A stretch of 31,840 nt of DNA from a virus, in IMG/VR virus record IMGVR_UViG_3300002835_000697, positions 1 to 31,840 of that record; one strand, given 5' to 3'. A program made the translations under genes and the position numbers. Below the pieces are notes generated by a model that saw only the letters and a list, made by a program, of their open reading frames with translations, did no database searches and had not been told where the DNA came from. Shown here piece after piece: positions 25,070 through 31,840 of this stretch; positions within the stretch are counted from its first letter, which is position 1, and each line of letters starts with the position of its first letter.

Positions 25070-27362
25070 AAGCGATTACCACCGACTTGTCAAGAACTTT
25101 TATCGTCAAATTGCGACTTTTTTTACCAGAGGCAATGAATTGCGCGACTGAAGTTTGCACTTTGTTTCTGAAGATTGTTTTGATTTCGCGAGCGTGTAGT
25201 TTGCTTACGTCATCGACTAAATCTGAAAGAGTGATTTGGCAGTTGATTTTTATTCCTTTTTTATCTGCTCTCTCTTTGAGTTCTTCAAGGCATTGATCGA
25301 AAATCTTAGAAAGAGATTCTTCATTGATTTTTTCAAAGATGATAATCTCGTCAATACGCGAGCGCATCTCTGGAGACAACGCCTGTTTGATAGAAGACTC
25401 GAAAGAATTGGTGACATCTTCTGCATGAGACATAAAGCCCATTGACGGCTTGCTTGCTTCTACTGCGCCAATGTTACTCGTAAGAACGACAATCGTGCGA
25501 GAGAAGTCGATGTTGCGCCCATATCCATCTTTAAGCTTTCCTTCATCGAGGATTTGAAGCAACAAATTCAGCACAGAAAAGCTGCCCTTTTCGATTTCAT
25601 CAAACAAGATGAGGCTATTGGGATTGTTGCGCACGAAATCTGTAAGAATACCTCCTTCGTCATATCCAACATATCCTGCACTTGCCCCCAAAAGTCGAGA
25701 CACAGAAGCTGATTCTTGGTATTCACTCATGTTGAGCTGTAAATAACTGCTGTCATTGCCGAAGAATTCTTTTGCAATTTTTTTAGCAGTATGAGTTTTA
25801 CCAACGCTTGTTGGACCAACAAACAGAAAGCTCGACAATGGTTTATTTGGGGCATTGAGTCCAGCTTTTGCACATGCCAAACAATTGTAGATTTTTTCGA
25901 TTGCTTTGTTTTGACCGAAGATTTCTTTTTTGAAGTTGTCTGCCAGATCAGAGAATTTTTTGTCCAAGTTATTTCTAAGTGTATCTACATTCATGCCTGA
26001 GAGTTCCGACATAACCTTGAGCAAGTCTTCCATAGTGACAACTGCGATTGATTCTTCACCTGTTTGATTAGTGGTATTGAAGATGCGAATTTTTGCTTTG
26101 GCAAAAGCGCGATCAATAACATCAAAAGCTTTGTCGATGAATTTCTTGTGCGGCAAATAAGTCTCGCACATATCAACTGACATTTTTAACATTTTTTTCG
26201 GGAACTTAATGCCGTGATACTTTTCATAAGCTGGAGCTGCTTTCAGAACAATTTCTTTCATTTGTTCTAAGTCAGGTTCTTTAATATCTAAAATGTGGAA
26301 TCTTCGTGTAAGTGCGGCATCTTTTTCAAAGTATTTTTTATATTCTGAATATGTTGTTGCGCCAATGCACTTAATTTCGCCGCGAGCTAGTGCTGGCTTG
26401 ATTAGATTAGCAAAGTCTGGAGAACCTTCTTTGCCGCTGCCAGCGCCGATAATGCCGTGAATTTCATCAATGAACAAGATGGCGTTGCCGTCAGCTTTCA
26501 GTTCTTCAACTAGCTTGCTAAAACGCATCTCAAATTGACCACGATACTTGCTGCCAGCAATAAGAGATCCAACATCAAGAGAGTATATTTTTTTGTTTTT
26601 TAATGGTCCGTTATACTTTGGCGAAGAAATGTTTTGAGCCAAGCCTTCGACAACAGAAGTTTTTCCAGTTCCAGCTTCTCCAAGTAAAACGCAATTGCTT
26701 TTGATTTTGCAGTTAAGAATTTCTTCTAGGCTGCTAATCTCTTTATCTCGACCAGAGATGATGCCAAAACCTGGCTTTGATACAACATCGTTTAGCAAAA
26801 TGCAAAATCTATTGATTTGCGATTGACCAAGTTGTTTTGATTCAGCCGCATCTTCTTCATCGTCAAGATCGAGACCAAGATCATCGCCAATCATTTCTAT
26901 CGAATCGCTTTTAAGAAAAGCGTCAATAGAGTTTTTGAAATGCTCTGTATCAATGCCATTCTCTAGGAGAAAATCGCAAAACTTTTCTGAGCTTTGAAGA
27001 ACGCCCCAAATAAAATGCTCTGTTCCAATGAACATGTTCTCATGCTTGATAGCGAGCATAGTAGCATTTGAAATGCAATTCTGGATTTCTTTTTCGACAA
27101 GAGACTCCATTTCAGTGCTGAAAAACATATCAGGATTCTTCTTGGCGAATTTTTCTACAATAGTATGAAGAGTCTTCGGTTTAATGGAGAAACCTTTGCT
27201 TTCTATAAACTCAAGAAAAGGTGTGTTGCTATGCTCCCATAAGGAGATCAGCAGGTGATAGATGTTGGTTATTTTATGATTCTTAGATTCTGCTAATTTA
27301 GTTACATGCATCCAAGATTCTAAAGCACTGAATGTCCAATTTTTTTTGTCAAGGTCCATCAT
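25068..27362 (-). CDS. clpA: ClpA/ClpC-like AAA+ unfoldase
   Basis: A 764-residue HSP100 protein with two AAA+ modules. Residues ~1-150 form a Clp-N-like double repeat. D1 has Walker A GEAGTGKT (228-235), Walker B ILFIDE (295-300) and the Arg pair in DAALTRRFHIL. D2 has Walker A GPTSVGKT (516-523), Walker B LILFDE (584-589) and SPEMRSRID. D1 and D2 are joined without the long coiled M-domain of ClpB/ClpC, so it is closest to ClpA in layout. MGF (641-643) sits where the ClpP-docking [IV]G[FL] loop is found. It probably unfolds proteins and may feed host ClpP. Two adjacent ATGs (27362, 27359) are possible starts. It lies 14 bases after the polymerase gene. Confidence 0.9.
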   Translation of the reverse strand: MMDLDKKNWTFSALESWMHVTKLAESKNHKITNIYHLLISLWEHSNTPFLEFIESKGFSIKPKTLHTIVEKFAKKNPDMFFSTEMESLVEKEIQNCISNATMLAIKHENMFIGTEHFIWGVLQSSEKFCDFLLENGIDTEHFKNSIDAFLKSDSIEMIGDDLGLDLDDEEDAAESKQLGQSQINRFCILLNDVVSKPGFGIISGRDKEISSLEEILNCKIKSNCVLLGEAGTGKTSVVEGLAQNISSPKYNGPLKNKKIYSLDVGSLIAGSKYRGQFEMRFSKLVEELKADGNAILFIDEIHGIIGAGSGKEGSPDFANLIKPALARGEIKCIGATTYSEYKKYFEKDAALTRRFHILDIKEPDLEQMKEIVLKAAPAYEKYHGIKFPKKMLKMSVDMCETYLPHKKFIDKAFDVIDRAFAKAKIRIFNTTNQTGEESIAVVTMEDLLKVMSELSGMNVDTLRNNLDKKFSDLADNFKKEIFGQNKAIEKIYNCLACAKAGLNAPNKPLSSFLFVGPTSVGKTHTAKKIAKEFFGNDSSYLQLNMSEYQESASVSRLLGASAGYVGYDEGGILTDFVRNNPNSLILFDEIEKGSFSVLNLLLQILDEGKLKDGYGRNIDFSRTIVVLTSNIGAVEASKPSMGFMSHAEDVTNSFESSIKQALSPEMRSRIDEIIIFEKINEESLSKIFDQCLEELKERADKKGIKINCQITLSDLVDDVSKLHAREIKTIFRNKVQTSVAQFIASGKKSRNLTIKVLDKSVVIA

Positions 27363-27368
27363 ATTTGA

Positions 27369-27375
27369 TTACACT
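27369..27375 (-). promoter_or_regulatory. AGTGTAA heptamer before Clp-like gene
   Basis: AGTGTAA in the 14-base gap between the polymerase stop and the Clp start, 9 bases before the second ATG and 6 before the first. No standard Shine-Dalgarno is present. Confidence 0.35.
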
Positions 27376-27376
27376 G

Positions 27377-29935
27377 TTATTTTAGCTCTGAGAGCTTCAT
27401 GTAGATTTTATCTTCTAAAAGGACGAGCTTGTCAAGCATAATAATGTCGTTATTTTTTTGACCAACACCAATTACCACTTCTCCTTTTTTGGGAATCTTT
27501 TTACCAGAACTTAGGAAGTTCGTAAGTTTCGGCTCTCTGCTGTTGTCCATAAGTAGCATTGAAATGTTACCACGCTCATCAGCAATGTCAATGCGAGCAT
27601 ATTTGTTTCCATTGGCGCTAGTCCTAGAAATGGAATCCACGACAAACCCGACAGAACATACGGTGGTATTGTTACTGACTGAAGATAAATCATGCGAAGA
27701 AACAAAATGAGACTGACTAGCTTCTTTGAAAACTTCGCGAATGTTTTGTGAATAGCTGTAACCAAGAAGCTTGCTCTCAAAGAACCAGTTAGCATACTTG
27801 ATGTGTTGTTTGTTTTGGTCATAGATTTGTCTATAGGGTTGATATTTCGTTTTGAATGTTTCAAAGCGCTTTTCAGAAAAGATGGCTTTGTTGTCATCGC
27901 CAACTGCTTTGGTTTTTACGGAGTCGCTAATGCTTTCCAAAAGATTGAAATTATACTTTTCACCCAAAGTGATCAGGTTTCTTTTCTCTCTATCTGTGAG
28001 GATATTAAATGTTTGTGCTTCCAAAACTAATCGGCAGCGATCTTTCTCAACGAAGTGATCGAGCAAACCAGCTTGAGCAAGTCCAGACATTAAGCCAATA
28101 TTCACACCAGCTTGTTTTGCCGCCATAAACACCTCATACTTGTTTTCGAATTCTCCTTGACGAAACTCTAGCAATGCTTCTAGGGACTTTGTAGAAACGC
28201 CTTTGATCGTATTCAAACCGTAGCGAATATCTTTACCTTCAATCGAGAAGTCGATTTCAGATTTGGTAAGACTAGGAGGCAAAAGCTCAATGCCAAATGA
28301 CGAAAGCTCTTGGGAAATCTTTAGGATTTCTTCATGAGGACTTGGCTCGAATTGCGCAAACTTCAAAAGGCTCAAGAAGAACTGTTGAGGATAGTTGAAT
28401 TTGAGATACACAGTCGTAGCTGCAAGGTAGGCATAAGCCATAGAGTGCGACTTGTTGAACGAGTAATTTGCAGAGTCTTCGGCGACCTTCCACAGAATAT
28501 CTCCAATGATAGGATCAAGACCGTTCTCTTGGATTTTTTGAGCGATCTTATCTTTCCACTCTGCCATTTTATCGACTTTTTTCTTGCCAACAATTCGACG
28601 CAATTGTTCTGATTCGTCAAGATTGAATCCGACCTTTACTGCCATCTTCATCAACTGTTCTTGAAACAAAGGAATGTTGCCAGTGTATGAGAGAACGTCA
28701 TCGAAGAACGGATGGATAGATTGAGACTCTCCTGTTCTTACATATTCTGCATACTTGTCGAGGAAGTCTAATGCTCCAGGTCTTGCAATGGCGACTACCG
28801 CAGAAAGCTGCTCTAGGTTGCGTGGCGCGACTTTCTGTGCGACTTTGAAGTTGGTATCAGCTTCAATCTGAAACAGACCTTTAGGAGCTTGCAGCGTTTG
28901 CAGTGCTGCATAAATAGAAGGATGCTCTACATCAATGTCGTGAGCTTTGATGCCAATCTGTTGGCAAACGTCATTAACTACCGACAGTGTGCGCAGCCCA
29001 AGAATATCGAACTTGACCATCAACTCTGCTACGTTGTTCATATCATATCCCGAAACTAACGCTTCTTCACCAGTATTCTGCACAGGCATAATCTCTTCTA
29101 GTGGATAGTAGCTAATAGCAATACCAGATGGATGAACGCCGACATTCTTGTTGAGACCTTCGATCTTTTTGGAGATGCGATAGATGCGTTTGTTCTTGTT
29201 CGCGAATTCTTTGAAGACTTCACTTTCTTCATACGCTACGCCAAGCTTCGCTACCTTGCCAAACTTTTTGGGAATTGAATCACTAATGATATTAACTTCC
29301 GACTCTGACATCTCACCAACAATCTTGCCACACTCTTTAATGCACAGCTTGCTGCTTAGAGTGTTGAGGGTTAGAATCTTGGAAGTTCTGCCAGCATATT
29401 TTTTATTAATATAATCTAGCACTTCTTGTCGTCTATCGTAGCTAATGTCGTTGTCAACATCGCACAGTAGCGAGCCATCCAAAAAGATTTCGCCGTTGTG
29501 TTCGATTTTTCTTGCACGGCTTTTAGAAACGAATCGCTCGAAGAATAGATCGTGCTTGATTGGATCAATATTAGTTACGCCAATGGCATACAACACCAAA
29601 CTTCCAGGAGCTGAGCCACGACCCGCACCTGTAGGAATGCCTGTTTCGTGACAGAAATTAATAATATCCCAATTCAACAAAACATAATCAATAAAGCCCA
29701 AATCTTCAAAGATAGACAATTCCATCTTGAGACGCTCAAAGTATTTTTCTTTGTTTGAAAATTCAAGAATGCCTCGTTTTTTCACACCTTCAAAACAAAT
29801 GCGGCGTAAGAATTCAAAGTTAGAAATGCTATCGGGAATTCCCAGCTCTTGATAGTAGCGCTGTTCGATTTGGATTTTAGGAAGTTTTACTCCTGCTGGA
29901 AATGGGGATTCGTAATGTGAGAATTGTTCAATCAT
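27377..29935 (-). CDS. dnaE: DNA polymerase III alpha subunit lacking the PHP domain
   Basis: An 852-residue C-family replicative polymerase. It begins just where the PHP domain of bacterial DnaE ends. Conserved blocks in order: GAGRGSAPGSLV (103-114), catalytic aspartates in CDVDND (Asp159, Asp161) and VKFDILGLRTL (Asp310), fingers GLFQIEAD (353-360) and VAIARPGAL, IPLFQEQLMKMA (421-432), SANYSFNKSHSMAYAYL (488-504). Then come a helix-hairpin-helix region (~570-600) and a C-terminal OB fold (TVCSVGFVVDSISRT, ~758-770). The OB position is that of DnaE, not PolC. It should copy the phage genome. It overlaps the exonuclease gene by 4 bases (ATGA), and the PHP-like gene lies before that. Confidence 0.93.
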   Translation of the reverse strand: MIEQFSHYESPFPAGVKLPKIQIEQRYYQELGIPDSISNFEFLRRICFEGVKKRGILEFSNKEKYFERLKMELSIFEDLGFIDYVLLNWDIINFCHETGIPTGAGRGSAPGSLVLYAIGVTNIDPIKHDLFFERFVSKSRARKIEHNGEIFLDGSLLCDVDNDISYDRRQEVLDYINKKYAGRTSKILTLNTLSSKLCIKECGKIVGEMSESEVNIISDSIPKKFGKVAKLGVAYEESEVFKEFANKNKRIYRISKKIEGLNKNVGVHPSGIAISYYPLEEIMPVQNTGEEALVSGYDMNNVAELMVKFDILGLRTLSVVNDVCQQIGIKAHDIDVEHPSIYAALQTLQAPKGLFQIEADTNFKVAQKVAPRNLEQLSAVVAIARPGALDFLDKYAEYVRTGESQSIHPFFDDVLSYTGNIPLFQEQLMKMAVKVGFNLDESEQLRRIVGKKKVDKMAEWKDKIAQKIQENGLDPIIGDILWKVAEDSANYSFNKSHSMAYAYLAATTVYLKFNYPQQFFLSLLKFAQFEPSPHEEILKISQELSSFGIELLPPSLTKSEIDFSIEGKDIRYGLNTIKGVSTKSLEALLEFRQGEFENKYEVFMAAKQAGVNIGLMSGLAQAGLLDHFVEKDRCRLVLEAQTFNILTDREKRNLITLGEKYNFNLLESISDSVKTKAVGDDNKAIFSEKRFETFKTKYQPYRQIYDQNKQHIKYANWFFESKLLGYSYSQNIREVFKEASQSHFVSSHDLSSVSNNTTVCSVGFVVDSISRTSANGNKYARIDIADERGNISMLLMDNSREPKLTNFLSSGKKIPKKGEVVIGVGQKNNDIIMLDKLVLLEDKIYMKLSELK

Positions 29936-30561
29936 AGATCAATGTTAAAAATTTGTTTTTTGAAGATTTCGAATGTCATCTCTACATCGTAGAGGCTATC
30001 GTGAAGTTTTTTAGGGTCATGAGGAATGTCGTAGTATTTAAGCATGAATGCTTGACTGGTTTTTAAACCCTTTTCGCGAATATGCAACATCTTATATTGC
30101 CATGATAAGAAATTTTCTTTATCGGGTAAGATATTCTTGAATATGGCAGTGGATATTGATTTTGTGTCAATGACTCTTTTGACATAAGAGTGATCGCTAT
30201 CCATGCCAATCATTTTACGCCAGACGTTGATCATATAAACATCAAAGCCAAGAAAGTTCTGTCCAATAACTAAAAACGATGGATCGTAAAGATACTTGGA
30301 AAGTTTTTCGAATACCTGAATAGGATGTTCGGCTTTTGAATAATAATGGTCTTTGTCAAAGCCTGTAATTCTGGCAGCATCGGGAGATACGTTGATATTG
30401 TCCCAGTGAATAAAGTGATCATGCTTGGAGACGATTGTATTGCCACGGCAAACAGTCCATGAAGCTTGCCACGGTCTGGAAGAGACGAGGTTGAGTCCCT
30501 CTGTCTCTGTATCTAAAACTATGTAGCTTTGATCTTTTTTGAATCTAAGTAGGTCGTTCAT
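29932..30561 (-). CDS. dnaQ: DnaQ-like 3'-5' exonuclease (DEDDh)
   Basis: A 209-residue proofreading-type exonuclease. The DEDDh motifs are intact: Exo I VLDTETEGL (Asp17, Glu19), Exo II GQNFLGFDVYMI (Asp107) and Exo III HDSLYD (His187-x4-Asp192). Such proteins remove mispaired 3' ends using two metal ions. The gene sits between the PHP-like and polymerase genes with 4-base ATGA overlaps on both sides, so it is very likely the proofreading subunit of this phage polymerase. There is no helicase or extra domain. Confidence 0.9.
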   Translation of the reverse strand: MNDLLRFKKDQSYIVLDTETEGLNLVSSRPWQASWTVCRGNTIVSKHDHFIHWDNINVSPDAARITGFDKDHYYSKAEHPIQVFEKLSKYLYDPSFLVIGQNFLGFDVYMINVWRKMIGMDSDHSYVKRVIDTKSISTAIFKNILPDKENFLSWQYKMLHIREKGLKTSQAFMLKYYDIPHDPKKLHDSLYDVEMTFEIFKKQIFNIDL

Positions 30562-31325
30562 GGTTGGTTCATTATTGTTTTAAGTTTTTGTTCGTATTGT
30601 TCCCAGCAAAATTCATCGCTGCCAAAGTGTTCTAAGTTGGGGCAAGAGAGTGTCGCTTGCTTGCCAAATTTGCGGTCGCTGAGAATCTTGTATGTCTGAA
30701 AGGCATCGCAGTCAGATTTGTGCTTATAAAAAATAGATTGCACTAATTGAATTGATGCATTTGGCATGGTATCTCGCGCATAACGATGCACAGCTTTCTT
30801 GATTAGTTCATCAAATGGAAGTCCGTTAGACTCGATGAAAAATACTGGATTGAGCGGTGCGATATTTGGAATGCAATTGCCCATAATCATTTGATTATTA
30901 AAAATAAATGAGTCATAAAAAGGAACAGCTAACATCAGATCGTCGCTCCAGTGAGAGATTAGATCGTCATTAGAGATAGCGCCTTTTTGACTTGTATTGA
31001 TAAAAGAATACAATTGATTCAAAGCTTTGCAACCAGCGTCATTTTTGGCAAAGGCGATAAGCTTATGATTAGACTTGGTATTGGCATCAGAGTTGCAGCA
31101 TACGAATTTATAGCCGAAGTGTAATTGAATGCCTAGCTCTTTAGAAATTCTAAAGGCTTCGAAGAATCCAGTCATTGATTCCTCAACCAAGAAAAGGTTC
31201 TTCAAACCGCTTTCTTTAGCGATTGAAAAGATGCTATCAGAACCATCCGAAGTTTCTTTGTCGGGGTGCTGTAGCGTGAGAATCGACTTGCCTATCGAGA
31301 AGTGAGATGTAAATATAGGAATCAT
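30558..31325 (-). CDS. PHP-domain-like protein split from polymerase III alpha
   Basis: A 255-residue protein resembling the N-terminal PHP part of DnaE. Its order of elements is SHFSIGKSI (near the start), SIFSIAKESGLKNLFLVEES, the alpha/beta segment FEAFRISKELGIQLHFGYKF (~55-74) and HKLIAFAKNDAGCKALNQLYS (~89-109), in line with DnaE's 'gIkPIiG.E' and 'h.i.LAkn..GyknL.kL.S'. The metal-binding motifs look lost: HxH is TSH and the TDH motif is VEES. It is probably a structural partner of the polymerase and not a nuclease. I start at the ATG at 31325; a TTG three bases upstream is unneeded. It lies upstream of the exonuclease gene with ATGA coupling. Confidence 0.75.
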   Translation of the reverse strand: MIPIFTSHFSIGKSILTLQHPDKETSDGSDSIFSIAKESGLKNLFLVEESMTGFFEAFRISKELGIQLHFGYKFVCCNSDANTKSNHKLIAFAKNDAGCKALNQLYSFINTSQKGAISNDDLISHWSDDLMLAVPFYDSFIFNNQMIMGNCIPNIAPLNPVFFIESNGLPFDELIKKAVHRYARDTMPNASIQLVQSIFYKHKSDCDAFQTYKILSDRKFGKQATLSCPNLEHFGSDEFCWEQYEQKLKTIMNQP

Positions 31326-31332
31326 CAAGAAG

Positions 31333-31361
31333 AGAATAATACATCCCCTTCACGATGTCAA
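31333..31361 (-). promoter_or_regulatory. Sigma-70-like promoter before PHP-like gene
   Basis: On the minus strand, a perfect TTGACA (31356-31361), a 17-base spacer and TATTCT (31333-31338, four of six matches). Only 7 bases separate the -10 from the ATG at 31325, so transcription would begin at about the start codon and give a leaderless mRNA. The -35 box overlaps the stop codon of the nuclease gene. It could drive the whole replication operon. Confidence 0.5.
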
Positions 31362-31840
31362 GACTTTTTTTGATGTGTAGGACATCCGCCATAGCTACGC
31401 TTCTCGTATTTTTGTCCTTCTGGAATATCTGATTCATTAAAATATGATTTTAATTGCTTTCCGTTTTCATCTACAGTGGAGAAATAATCGAAAGCCCATT
31501 TACAGGAACATGCCCACATAGGAGTTCCATCAATCTTTAGCTGTCCTGGATATTTGGCGAATCCACATTGTAGTGGTCCACTAAAAGTTTTATCTTTCGG
31601 GAACGGCTGCTTAGATGCAAAGTTAGAATAAGCATCTTCTTCGGAGAAATTGTCGAGGTATTCTTGAATCGCTGTTAGTTGATGCTCAAAGCCTTCTAAG
31701 TCATCATCGGTGATTGGAGCCATGCGAATGATGCCAGAGTTCTTTGAATCGTCTAATTCAAACTTCAAAAATAGAAACTCGCTTGCTCTATCCGAATATT
31801 CGGGGAACAAGTGTTTTACTGCAAGACTATACATGTAGTC
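31358..31840 (-). CDS. Cas4/RecB-like nuclease, C-terminal part (5' end outside window)
   Basis: About 160 residues, with the frame open to the right edge (the codons before the first Met still read Asp-Tyr), so the true start is outside. Features fit the C-terminal part of a PD-(D/E)XK, RecB/Cas4-type nuclease: a DYMYSLAVKHLFPEY helix (the 'QL..Y...' helix after the catalytic core), FLFLKFE, and a late cysteine-rich region (CGFAKY, WACSCKWAFDYF, GGCPTH). The cysteines could bind Fe-S or zinc as in AddB/Cas4 nucleases, but the spacing is not the standard one. The catalytic D..DxK residues would be outside the window. It probably processes DNA ends for replication or recombination. Confidence 0.6.
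   Translation of the reverse strand, partial: DYMYSLAVKHLFPEYSDRASEFLFLKFELDDSKNSGIIRMAPITDDDLEGFEHQLTAIQEYLDNFSEEDAYSNFASKQPFPKDKTFSGPLQCGFAKYPGQLKIDGTPMWACSCKWAFDYFSTVDENGKQLKSYFNESDIPEGQKYEKRSYGGCPTHQKKS

Noticed and set aside
24765-25151. Plus-strand open frame of 128 codons
   Set aside because: It runs through the terminator hairpin and antisense to the 75-residue gene and the end of the Clp-like gene; the protein is Cys/Phe-rich and looks like a shadow frame.

Overview
The window reads as part of the genome of a large, AT-rich tailed bacteriophage. Genes are packed with 1-14 bp overlaps, there is no gene-free stretch over 300 bases, all three stop codons are used (standard code), and I see no tRNA, rRNA, integrase or CRISPR array. 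A lambda-like tail-tip gene series (L, K, I, J order) points to a long non-contractile (siphovirus-type) tail. The host cannot be named from the sequence.

Layout, left to right. (1) 1-986, minus strand: the start of an unfinished gene, a PD-(D/E)XK nuclease-like protein and an unrecognised protein. (2) 1018-10244, plus strand: tail tip. It holds an L-like protein with Fe-S-type cysteines and added carbohydrate-binding-type domains, a JAMM-only K-like peptidase, an I-like assembly protein, a 1366-residue J-like protein and a 609-residue companion. (3) 10241-15116, minus strand: an overlapping six-gene operon. It encodes a possible ssDNA-binding protein, a GT4-type glycosyltransferase with a zinc ribbon whose C-terminus carries the first half of a GT9 fold, the second GT9 half in the next gene, a possible DNA-annealing protein, a GNAT acetyltransferase and a 52-residue basic protein. 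(4) 15170-23687, plus strand: an unrecognised protein, a SET-domain protein, an Ig-like/BppU-N-like protein, a 1001-residue tail fibre, a 1289-residue beta-propeller-repeat protein and a small protein. (5) 23699-31840, minus strand: a replication operon (nuclease fragment, PHP-like protein, DnaQ-like exonuclease, PHP-less DNA polymerase III alpha, ClpA-like AAA+ ATPase, small protein) ending at a strong terminator, then an APH-fold protein that lacks its catalytic aspartates.

How it may work together: the plus-strand blocks build the receptor-binding end of the virion, while the minus-strand blocks carry DNA metabolism and modification enzymes. The most unusual features are three separations of normally joined domains (PHP from polymerase, the two halves of GT9, JAMM from NlpC/P60), the probable pseudokinase, and a recurring AGTGTAA heptamer just upstream of several start codons. 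All functions come from reading protein motifs by eye; no database search was run.
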